From NCBI GenBank assembly GCA_024689525.1, contig JAILDI010000098.1:1-5853 (forward strand): DNA of 5,853 nucleotides, given 5' to 3'. Within the stretch, counting starts at the first letter, position 1; every line of letters begins with the position of its first letter. Below the pieces are notes generated by a model, which saw only the letters and a list, made by a program, of their open reading frames with translations, searched no databases and was not told the DNA's origin. Source of the stretch: Bacteroidales bacterium (GTDB taxonomy: Bacteria; Bacteroidota; Bacteroidia; Bacteroidales; UBA932). This document shows, piece by piece, positions 1-5,853 of the stretch. Position numbers and translations under genes: made by a program.

Positions 1-281
1 AACTGCGAGCGCATAGCCCTCTGCAGCAGGAAGCACAGCGAGCGGATGTACGTACGCCGGCCCTCCGGATGATTATAGCCGATGAACTCCACCTCGTGCG
101 GATAGAACAGGGTGAAATCCAGTTGCTTCAGCTTATGGTCCACCAGGGCCGCCAGGGTGCGGTACTGCTTCCCGGTCTTGGGATCGGTAACGAACTCAGG
201 GGCGATGGACGACAGGCGCGATCCGGCCTCAACGGGATAATACTTCCCGTCGTTGATACAATGAATCTTCAATTCTTCCAT
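1..281 (-). CDS. Nucleoside (uridine-type) kinase, N-terminal ThrRS-like domain only (3' end outside window)
   Basis: An open frame starts at ATG 281 and runs to the left edge, giving 93 residues. Its ATG shares one base with the stop of the lipoprotein gene (TAATG). The sequence starts MEELKIHCINDGKYYPVEAG and continues with YRTLAALVDHKLKQLDF (40-56), a TGS-like 'aaLVdnklkeLd' pattern, then VEFIGYNHPEGRRTYIRSLC (64-83). The last stretch resembles the region after the TGS domain in Bacteroidetes nucleoside kinases, proteins of roughly 550 residues that combine a TGS/ThrRS-second-domain-like N-terminus with a uridine kinase-type P-loop domain. The P-loop and catalytic part would lie beyond position 1 and cannot be verified. 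There is no signal peptide, so it is expected in the cytoplasm, presumably phosphorylating a nucleoside for salvage. A bare TGS-domain protein or a ThrRS-like protein are alternatives. The family call comes from memory of the domain pattern. Confidence 0.72.
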   Translation of the reverse strand, partial: MEELKIHCINDGKYYPVEAGSRLSSIAPEFVTDPKTGKQYRTLAALVDHKLKQLDFTLFYPHEVEFIGYNHPEGRRTYIRSLCFLLQRAMRSQ

Positions 282-670
282 TATCTGCTCCACTTAGCTA
301 CAACATAGCTTCCTTCCTGGCCGCTCAGGGTGCGCACGACCGCTTTCCCCTCGGCATCCAGTTCCGCTCCCTGCTGCTCAGACACGAACCAGAAACCATC
401 GGCCAGAGTATAATTGCCGATGAAGGTATCGGGCGACAGTTTGATGTTGCAGTTCACTCCGGAGCGCTGAAGCTTCCACGCGGGATTGCCCACGGAGAAA
501 CCTTCCCCGCCCGTGAACGGGCCTGCAATGTAGATGGCGTCACCGGAAGGGGTCGTATCCGGAATGAGAACGCTGATATCTATCCTGGAATCCAATACTA
601 CCGGCGGCTTGCTGTTCTGGCAGGAAGTAATCACCGCCAGGGCCACGAGTGCTAACAAAAACTTTCTCAT
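281..670 (-). CDS. Small lipoprotein with starch-binding-like (CBM20/CBM48-type) beta-sandwich
   Basis: This 129-residue protein starts at ATG 670, inside the end of the GH97 gene (4-nt ATGA overlap), with a purine run AAGAGAG (685-679) about 8 nt upstream. The signal peptide ends in the lipobox VITSC, lipidation at C17. The mature part is only about 112 residues. It resembles single starch-binding domains attached to Bacteroidetes amylases: a first strand and turn ISVLIPDTTPSGD (32-44), then IYIAGPF (46-52), NPAWKL (62-67), a strand NCNIKLSP (73-80), and a late segment GFWFVSEQQGAELD (92-105) resembling the 'yKFTrGsW..vE....G.Ei' end of such modules. The 'NFNGW' stretch that normally supplies a binding tryptophan is altered here (PFTGGEGF). 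No catalytic motif is seen. It may bind glucans or anchor the neighbouring enzymes; a SusE/SusF-related fragment is an alternative. That it is a real gene is well supported; its function is inferred. Confidence 0.82.
   Translation of the reverse strand: MRKFLLALVALAVITSCQNSKPPVVLDSRIDISVLIPDTTPSGDAIYIAGPFTGGEGFSVGNPAWKLQRSGVNCNIKLSPDTFIGNYTLADGFWFVSEQQGAELDAEGKAVVRTLSGQEGSYVVAKWSR
288..291 (-). promoter_or_regulatory. Possible Shine-Dalgarno GGAG for the kinase gene
   Basis: GGAG lies 6 nt upstream of ATG 281, inside the last codons of the lipoprotein gene. Bacteroidetes use Shine-Dalgarno pairing only weakly, and the two larger internal starts (4883 and 2913) have no comparable well-spaced motif, so this may be a chance match. 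It does support ATG 281 as the kinase start, together with the stop/start overlap. Confidence 0.3.
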
Positions 671-2913
671 AATGTAATCTCTCTTAACGAAATGGCGAAT
701 CCACCGCTGCGGGCCATGTGCAACTTGAGGGTATCGGTCGATTTCACCACGGTCTTTTCGATCTTGTAGGACTGAGGCGCCGTCTCATAGTCGGCATCGT
801 CACCGTCGCGATAGATTGTGGCCTCGTACAGGATATCCGGTTTCAGGAAATCAAGGGCCAGTTCGTAATCCATCGCCTCTTCGCCGGTGATGCCGCCCAC
901 GTACCATACGTCACGGGCAACTGCGCCGGAAATCGACGTTGCATCGTCAGGCAGGGCATAAACGAAGCGGGCGGCGCCGGAAATGGCGTTCTTCTTGCCA
1001 TCGGCCAGCTTTGCCACACCCTCCTGGGATTTGTTCAGGGACTCAAGTCTGGGATGACGGGCCACGATAATGTGGGAACCGGGCTCTGCGCTCAGATACA
1101 GGCTCTTGTCCCAGTCGACCGCCACATCCTTGATGAACTGGAAGGCGTCCATGAAGCGTGCATAGTTCTCCGGAAGGTCGGCTGCCATTTGCAGGGGGCT
1201 GTAGAACGTCACATAAAGGCCCAGATGGTTGCAGATGGTGTGGCGCATCTTGCCAGTCTGGCCGGGAGCCGTAATGGACATATCCTGCTCCACGATGCCG
1301 GGAGTATAATCCATCGGCCCGCCCTGAAGGCGCGTAAACGGCAGGATTGTAGTGTGCCCGGGATTGATTCCGGAGCGGTATTCGCCGCCCATCGCACTCT
1401 CGTTGCCGATCATATTGGGATATGTACGGCAAAGGCCGGTAGGACGCACCGCCTCGTGGGCGTTCACCATAATATGATGCTTCGCGGCCTCCTTGATGCA
1501 ATAGAGGTAGTGATTGATCAGAGGCTGGCTGTAGTGACGCTCGCCGTAAGGAATAATCTCGCCCACATATCCGCTCTTCACGGCATCGTAGCCATATTTG
1601 TTCATCAGGTCATAGGCCTCCTCCAGATGCCTCTCATAGTTAAGGGTCGATGAGGAAGTCTCGTGATGCATAATCAGGCGGATACCCTTCTCGTGAGCGT
1701 ATTTGTTGAGCGCCGGCAGGTCGAAGTCCGGATAAGGAGTGACGAAATCGAACACATAATCCTTCTTGCAGCCGAACCAGTCCTCCCAGCCTTCGTTCCA
1801 TCCCTCGATGAGGATGGCGTCGAAGCCGTTTTCAGCAGCGAAGTCGATGTACTTGCGTACATTCTCGTTGTTGGCGCCGTGCTTGCCGTGAGGCGTGGCC
1901 TTGGAATAATCGGTTACGCCCAGCTGGATCGACGGGAAATCGTAAGTGTACGACCACTCGGTCTTTCCGGTAATCATCTCCCACCACACGCCCATGTATT
2001 TCACGGGGTGGATCCAGGACACGTCGTCAAGGGCGCAGGGCTCGTTCAGGTTCAGGATAAGGCGGCTGGCCAGCACGTCCGTGGCCTTCTCGCACACCAT
2101 AACGGTGCGCCAGGGAGTGTGGCAGGGAGCCTGCATACGGCCCTTTACATTCTGCGCGTCGGGAGTGAGCCAGGTGCGGAAGGTAAGTTTGCAGGGATTC
2201 AGCTCCAGGTTCGTGGTGGGATAATTCACCACCTCCGCCTCGTGGATGTTGATGTACAGCCCGTCGTCGGTCTTCATCTGAAGCGCCGTCTGCACGCACT
2301 TGTCGTTGATTTCCTCCTGGGAGGCCTGCGGGATGCGGGATTTGTGGTTCAGCGATGGAATCTTGCGCAGGCGGCTGCAGGTGTAGTTGTACTCCTGCGA
2401 ATCATAGTCACCGCTGATCCACCAGGCCGTGTGATTTCCGGCCATGGCAAACTCCGTGAGTTCTTCGTCGATATTGAAGTAGGTAAGCTTGTTCTCCACA
2501 GGGAACTCGTAGCGGAATCCAACGCCCTCGTCGTACAGGCGGAAGCGGAGATTCATATTCACGCCGTCTTCGCGGGTAAGGCGCACCAGCAGTTCATTGT
2601 AGTGGTTGCGGATGCTGGACTCCTCTCCCCACACGGGCTCCCAGGTTTCGTCGAAGCTGTCGCGCGTGGCATCGACAAGTGAAAATCCCTTATCCAGATT
2701 ATCCTTGTCGATGAGCTTGAATCCCAGCCTGGAAGGCTTCACAACGGCCTTTCCGTCGCGTAGGAGCTCATATGCAGGCACGCCGCCATTGGCAAGGCCC
2801 ACGCGGAGTTCCAGTTTCCCGTCCGGGCTCGTAAGGGTTTCCGGATTGTCGATTTTTATGCCGCAGGAAGCCACCAGAGCCGCTGCAGCCAGAAGCAAAA
2901 CCAGCTTTTTCAT
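667..2913 (-). CDS. susB: SusB-like GH97 alpha-glucosidase, lipoprotein
   Basis: This complete 748-residue protein matches the length of SusB (about 738). An N-terminal signal ends in the lipobox LVASC, lipidation at C17. Domain order fits GH97: N-terminal beta-supersandwich (about 25-290), (beta/alpha)8 catalytic barrel (about 295-590, with EGWNEGWEDWFG at 370-381) and C-terminal beta-domain (about 640-748). Recalled functional glutamates of SusB line up at a constant offset of 21: E418 (HHE; base, E439), E487 (AHE; base and calcium ligand, E508), E505 (GNES; calcium ligand, E526) and E511 (GGEY; acid, E532). E174 is the likely counterpart of calcium ligand E194. This glutamate pattern marks the inverting, calcium-dependent alpha-glucosidase branch rather than the retaining alpha-galactosidase-type branch. 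It would release glucose from non-reducing ends of malto-oligosaccharides, probably in the periplasm. It overlaps the preceding GH13 gene and the following lipoprotein gene by 4 nt each. Very confident in family; symbol by similarity. Confidence 0.96.
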   Translation of the reverse strand: MKKLVLLLAAAALVASCGIKIDNPETLTSPDGKLELRVGLANGGVPAYELLRDGKAVVKPSRLGFKLIDKDNLDKGFSLVDATRDSFDETWEPVWGEESSIRNHYNELLVRLTREDGVNMNLRFRLYDEGVGFRYEFPVENKLTYFNIDEELTEFAMAGNHTAWWISGDYDSQEYNYTCSRLRKIPSLNHKSRIPQASQEEINDKCVQTALQMKTDDGLYINIHEAEVVNYPTTNLELNPCKLTFRTWLTPDAQNVKGRMQAPCHTPWRTVMVCEKATDVLASRLILNLNEPCALDDVSWIHPVKYMGVWWEMITGKTEWSYTYDFPSIQLGVTDYSKATPHGKHGANNENVRKYIDFAAENGFDAILIEGWNEGWEDWFGCKKDYVFDFVTPYPDFDLPALNKYAHEKGIRLIMHHETSSSTLNYERHLEEAYDLMNKYGYDAVKSGYVGEIIPYGERHYSQPLINHYLYCIKEAAKHHIMVNAHEAVRPTGLCRTYPNMIGNESAMGGEYRSGINPGHTTILPFTRLQGGPMDYTPGIVEQDMSITAPGQTGKMRHTICNHLGLYVTFYSPLQMAADLPENYARFMDAFQFIKDVAVDWDKSLYLSAEPGSHIIVARHPRLESLNKSQEGVAKLADGKKNAISGAARFVYALPDDATSISGAVARDVWYVGGITGEEAMDYELALDFLKPDILYEATIYRDGDDADYETAPQSYKIEKTVVKSTDTLKLHMARSGGFAISLREITL

Positions 2914-4883
2914 CTCTTGAACTCAACAATAAGTGCACTCTTTGCGGGAACGGCCACACCGTCCTGCAGGGTAACTTCCTCTCCGGTGATTACGTTGCGG
3001 CCGGTAACCGGGCCTTCCACGAACTCGCGGTAGTGATTCCAGTCCAGCGTACGCTCCTCAAGGGTGTTGTTGATGAACACGAACACTGCGTCAGTGTCGG
3101 TATAGCGGAAGTAAGCGTAGGTGTTGTCCGTAATATTCCTGCGGCCCACGTTCTTGCGGGACAGGAAGTGCAGGGTCTTGCCCTTCTGCACGGCCTCGCA
3201 GCCCTTCCTCCAGGTAAACAGGGCCTTGAAATAGTCGTGAAGGTCGGCGGCCGTCTCAAATTCTCCGCTTGCGGCGGCACGGCCCTCCTCGGTGAACAGG
3301 TTGGTGGCGTCACCCTCCCATCCGCCGGGGAAATCAACCCTCTTGGAACCGTCGTTGGTCCACACAGGGTGCTCGGAGAACATCATCTCGTCGCCATAGT
3401 AGATCTGCGGGATGCCGCGAAGGGTTGCCAGCAGGGCATAGGCCAGTTTCATACGGCGGGGGTCACGCTGGAACACATCGGCAGTACGGGCGTGATCGTG
3501 GTTGGCGAAGAAGATGAGCATATTGTCCAGGTCCTGGTACACCCAGTCGTCGGCAATTACGTTATAGACACGCGTCATACCCTCGTCCCAGTTCACGTTG
3601 TCCTCGCACAGGGCGGCGATCATCGCGTGCTCCAGGGGGAAGTCCATGATCGTGGGCAGGTTGGAGTTGAAGCCGTCCTTGTTGGCATTGTCCTTCTGCC
3701 AGTATGCGAGCTGGGGGATGCTGTAGTCCCAGCACTCGCCCATTATGTTGATGTTGGGATACTCGTCCGTAACGGCCTTGCACCATTTGCTCATCGGCAC
3801 AGGCTCGTTGTAAGGATAAGTGTCCACGCGCAGGCCGTCCATGCCGGAGTACTCTATCCACCAGATGGCCCACTGCTGGAAATATTTCAGCACATAGGGA
3901 TTGTCCAGATTCATATCCGGCATCATGGGCACGAACCAGCCGCTCTCCTGCTTCTCCAGGTCGCGTTCCGACACGTGCGGGTCCATATACACGGAGAACT
4001 GGGCGTTCATCTGCGTGTAGGTGTCAAATGTATGGTACCAGTCCTTGAACGGGGCGTCCTTCATCCACCAGTGCTCCGTGCCGCAGTGATTGGTGACGAT
4101 GTCCATAATCACCTTGAGCCCTTTTTCGTGGGCCTTTTCAACGAAGGTCTTGAACAGGGCATTGTCGCCGAAGCGGGGATCCAGATGATAGTAGTCGCAG
4201 CAGGCATAGCCGTGATACGACTCGAAGTCCTGGTTGTCCAGCAGCAGCGGAGTGTTCCAGATGGCCGTGGCGCCCAGGTCGGCAATATAATCCAGATGGT
4301 CGATGATGCCCTGCAGATCGCCGCCGTGACGGCCCAGAAGGCTGTCCCGGTTGGCTTCCTGCAGGAATTCCGGCATAGCGTAAGGCATAGCGGAGCCATC
4401 GTCATAGGCCTCGCCGCTGAAGGCGTTGTCGTTGGACGGATCGGCATTGGCGAAACGGTCCGGCATTATCAGGTAGATGAGGTCGGCCGTGGTGTAGCTC
4501 TCACGCTCGCGGCTGCCCTGTTCGCGCTCCCTGATGATGTAGGGGTATTTCACCGTCTTGTCGCCCTTGGTGAAGGTGAGGTAGGCGGTGCCGGCTTTGG
4601 CCGATGGGCTCACGGCCACATCGACAAAGAGGAAATTCGGGCTGTCGGCCTTGTGGATACCGGTGATTTTGAGGCCTGAGCCGTGAATGGCTACATCGGC
4701 ATCGGCAATCTCCGAGCCCTGGACAAGCAGCTGGAGCGGGGTTTTCATACCCGTCCACCAGCTGAGGGGCTCCACGCGGGTTACTTCATCCCTGGAGGCC
4801 GTGGGAACGCTCTCCGGGTCGAAGGAAGGACCGCTGCAGGCCACTGCAAGGGCCAGAGCGGCGAAAGCTAAGAGTTTTTTCAT
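2910..4883 (-). CDS. susA: SusA-like GH13 neopullulanase/cyclomaltodextrinase-type enzyme, probable lipoprotein
   Basis: This complete 657-residue protein is close to the size of Bacteroides SusA. The start ATG at 4883 is followed by a lysine pair, a hydrophobic stretch and C16 within ALAVAC, a plausible though not ideal lipobox (Ala at -3). Residues about 30-118 match the N-terminal beta-domain of cyclomaltodextrinases (RVEPLSWWTGMK at 36-47). The catalytic barrel follows from about 134 (LIYLIMPDRF). Region I is DIVTNH (261-266), region II GLRVDTYPY with nucleophile D354, region III MGECW with acid/base E383, region IV FFANHDHAR with D463, and region V MPDMN (321-325), the form typical of the neopullulanase/cyclomaltodextrinase group. 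A C-terminal beta-domain covers roughly 570-657. All catalytic residues are intact. Expected role: splitting of maltodextrins, pullulan or cyclodextrins into short oligosaccharides, feeding the GH97 enzyme encoded next. Both ends overlap neighbours by 4 nt. The susA symbol is by similarity; exact specificity is not shown. Confidence 0.93.
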   Translation of the reverse strand: MKKLLAFAALALAVACSGPSFDPESVPTASRDEVTRVEPLSWWTGMKTPLQLLVQGSEIADADVAIHGSGLKITGIHKADSPNFLFVDVAVSPSAKAGTAYLTFTKGDKTVKYPYIIREREQGSRERESYTTADLIYLIMPDRFANADPSNDNAFSGEAYDDGSAMPYAMPEFLQEANRDSLLGRHGGDLQGIIDHLDYIADLGATAIWNTPLLLDNQDFESYHGYACCDYYHLDPRFGDNALFKTFVEKAHEKGLKVIMDIVTNHCGTEHWWMKDAPFKDWYHTFDTYTQMNAQFSVYMDPHVSERDLEKQESGWFVPMMPDMNLDNPYVLKYFQQWAIWWIEYSGMDGLRVDTYPYNEPVPMSKWCKAVTDEYPNINIMGECWDYSIPQLAYWQKDNANKDGFNSNLPTIMDFPLEHAMIAALCEDNVNWDEGMTRVYNVIADDWVYQDLDNMLIFFANHDHARTADVFQRDPRRMKLAYALLATLRGIPQIYYGDEMMFSEHPVWTNDGSKRVDFPGGWEGDATNLFTEEGRAAASGEFETAADLHDYFKALFTWRKGCEAVQKGKTLHFLSRKNVGRRNITDNTYAYFRYTDTDAVFVFINNTLEERTLDWNHYREFVEGPVTGRNVITGEEVTLQDGVAVPAKSALIVEFKR

Positions 4884-5853
4884 TTTGTAAGAACGATGTA
4901 TTCTCCCGGGGCGATGGAGAGCTGAACCGGCCCTTCGATGGTCTCTCCGGTGAAATGGTTGGTAAAGGCTACATCAGGAATGTTGAAGACGGGCTCATAG
5001 GGCTCCTTGCCGAAGTTGGCGATGACAATCACCTGATTGTCCTTAAGCTTGCGGTCGAAAGCAACCACGGTGTCCGGAACGGGGACTTCCCACCAGGTGA
5101 GCTCTCCGCCACGTTCGCCGGCAGCCAGGACCGGATTGTGCTTGAGTTCCACCAGTTTCTTCCAGAAGGCGGTATAGTCGTTGTCGCTCCAGTCCATAAT
5201 GGGATCCTTCTCAAAGAACTCCAGGCGGCGGTCCAGGCCGATTTCCTGGCCGGTGTACACCAGCAGCTGGGAGTTGGGAAGGGTGGCGCAGAGAACGGCG
5301 CAGGCGTTGGCGTAGATGCCCATGCGCTCGAATTCCGTACCCGCCCAGGAGTTTTCATCGTGATTGGAGGTGAAGGTGAGGCGGAATGCTTCCTTGGGGA
5401 AGGCTTCAGCGTCCTTGGCCACATAGGCCTTCAGATCCTCAGCGGTCTTGCCGCCCTGGGCCAGGCCGTTAAGCAGGTGGTGGAGTTCCCAGGCGTAGTT
5501 TGCGTCGAAGGTTTCGCGGGAATCCGCCAGGTTGGTGCGCTCCGCTTCTGCCAGGAGATAGATCTCTGGATAGTCGGCGTTCAGTTTGGGTAGGATGCCC
5601 TTCCAGAACTCTGCGGGAACTTCGCCGGCGGCGTCGCAGCGGAAGCCATCGATACCCTTTGCCAGCCAGAAGCGCATTGCGTCGTCCTGCGCCCACCACA
5701 CTTCCTCGTTCTCGTAATTGAGGCTGCGGGTGTCGTTCCAGTCGTATTCGTAGATGGCGTTGCCCAGGCTGTCCCGCTCGTAGAAGTCGGCCGGTTTCTC
5801 TGTCATCCACACATTATCCGGGGCGGTCTGGTTTGCAACCCAGTCCAGAATAA
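4880..5853 (-). CDS. GH13 alpha-amylase-family glycoside hydrolase, C-terminal part (5' end outside window)
   Basis: The reading frame is open to the right edge and gives 323 residues; the true start lies beyond it. A GTG at 5812 is internal, because conserved sequence continues upstream of it. Visible GH13 signatures (fragment numbering): region I DWVANQ at 3-8; region II GFRCDAA at 69-75 with nucleophile D73; region III LLAEAE at 99-104 with probable acid/base E102; region IV TSNHDE at 161-166 with D165. Residues from about 235 to the end form a beta-rich domain C, ending at YIVLTK. The family hydrolyses or transfers alpha-1,4-glucosidic bonds with retention; the subfamily and exact substrate cannot be set from this fragment. 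Location is unknown because the signal region is missing. Oddity: the usual histidine ending region I is Gln8 (codon 5830-5828). The stop overlaps the start of the next GH13 gene by 4 nt (ATGA), so the two are probably co-translated. The GH13 assignment is firm. Confidence 0.93.
   Translation of the reverse strand, partial: ILDWVANQTAPDNVWMTEKPADFYERDSLGNAIYEYDWNDTRSLNYENEEVWWAQDDAMRFWLAKGIDGFRCDAAGEVPAEFWKGILPKLNADYPEIYLLAEAERTNLADSRETFDANYAWELHHLLNGLAQGGKTAEDLKAYVAKDAEAFPKEAFRLTFTSNHDENSWAGTEFERMGIYANACAVLCATLPNSQLLVYTGQEIGLDRRLEFFEKDPIMDWSDNDYTAFWKKLVELKHNPVLAAGERGGELTWWEVPVPDTVVAFDRKLKDNQVIVIANFGKEPYEPVFNIPDVAFTNHFTGETIEGPVQLSIAPGEYIVLTK

Noticed and set aside
69..308. A plus-strand 79-codon open frame at the left edge.
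   Set aside because: The minus strand over the same bases encodes a recognisable kinase N-terminal domain, coupled to the gene before it; the plus frame has no family resemblance.
282..450. A possible internal promoter for the kinase gene.
   Set aside because: I looked for the Bacteroides -7 motif TAnnTTTG on the minus strand (CAAAnnTA on the plus strand) and found none, so no promoter is claimed.
1663..2682. A long plus-strand open frame (339 codons) opposite the GH97 gene, with a second one at 718-1653.
   Set aside because: Both are antisense shadows of a fully conserved GH97 enzyme, without domain signatures or signal sequences.
3033..4679. A long plus-strand open frame (548 codons) opposite the SusA-like gene.
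   Set aside because: Its conceptual protein is rich in V, G, H and I with no recognisable domain, and it lies wholly antisense to a gene with intact catalytic motifs. Long antisense frames are expected with G+C-rich codon use.
5469..5810. A second minus-strand frame inside the first GH13 gene, arginine-rich, beginning near the GTG at 5812.
   Set aside because: It is a frame-shifted reading of the GH13 coding sequence; the main frame keeps all catalytic regions without interruption, so no frameshift is indicated.
1..5853. Terminators, tRNA genes, CRISPR arrays, insertion sequences or inverted repeats.
   Set aside because: The window is coding from edge to edge with no free intergenic space, and no repeat array or hairpin with a T-tract stood out on reading; a computed repeat search was not possible.

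Overview
The window is a densely packed piece of an operon in which every supported gene lies on the minus strand, so transcription runs from the right edge (5853) to the left edge (1). The gene content points to a member of the Bacteroidales. It holds a SusA-like GH13 maltodextrin hydrolase, a SusB-like GH97 alpha-glucosidase, Bacteroidetes-style lipoprotein signals, and the start of a nucleoside kinase with the ThrRS-like N-terminal module seen in that group. Base composition looks G+C-rich (mid-50s % by eye, not computed). That is higher than Bacteroides itself and would fit lineages such as Alistipes/Rikenellaceae, but the genus cannot be fixed from this window.

Layout in transcription order: (1) 5853-4880, the 3' part of a GH13 alpha-amylase-family enzyme, entering the window at conserved region I; (2) 4883-2910, a complete GH13 neopullulanase/cyclomaltodextrinase-type enzyme with a probable lipoprotein signal; (3) 2913-667, a complete GH97 alpha-glucosidase with a lipoprotein signal; (4) 670-281, a small lipoprotein that looks like a free-standing, reduced starch-binding (CBM20/CBM48-like) beta-sandwich; (5) 281-1, the first 93 codons of a nucleoside (uridine-type) kinase, cut by the window edge. 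There is no intergenic DNA. Three junctions are 4-nt ATGA overlaps and the last is a 1-nt TAATG overlap. No promoter, terminator, RNA gene, repeat, CRISPR array or mobile element could be supported.

Inferred joint role: the first three genes form a maltodextrin-degrading set. GH13 enzymes cut internal alpha-1,4 (and possibly alpha-1,6) linkages in imported or surface-released oligosaccharides, and GH97 releases glucose from the ends. Both complete enzymes appear to be lipid-anchored without an acidic surface-export signal behind the cysteine, so a periplasm-facing anchor is the simplest reading. The small lipoprotein may be an accessory glycan-binding or assembly subunit. The kinase is a cytoplasmic housekeeping-type gene whose coupling to the end of a glycan operon is unexpected. 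No SusC/SusD pair, regulator or sugar transporter is in view.

Nothing here amounts to a clearly new system. The points most worth checking are the stand-alone starch-binding-like lipoprotein, the His-to-Gln change in region I of the first GH13 enzyme, and the continuous chain of overlapping stop/start codons that ties in the kinase.
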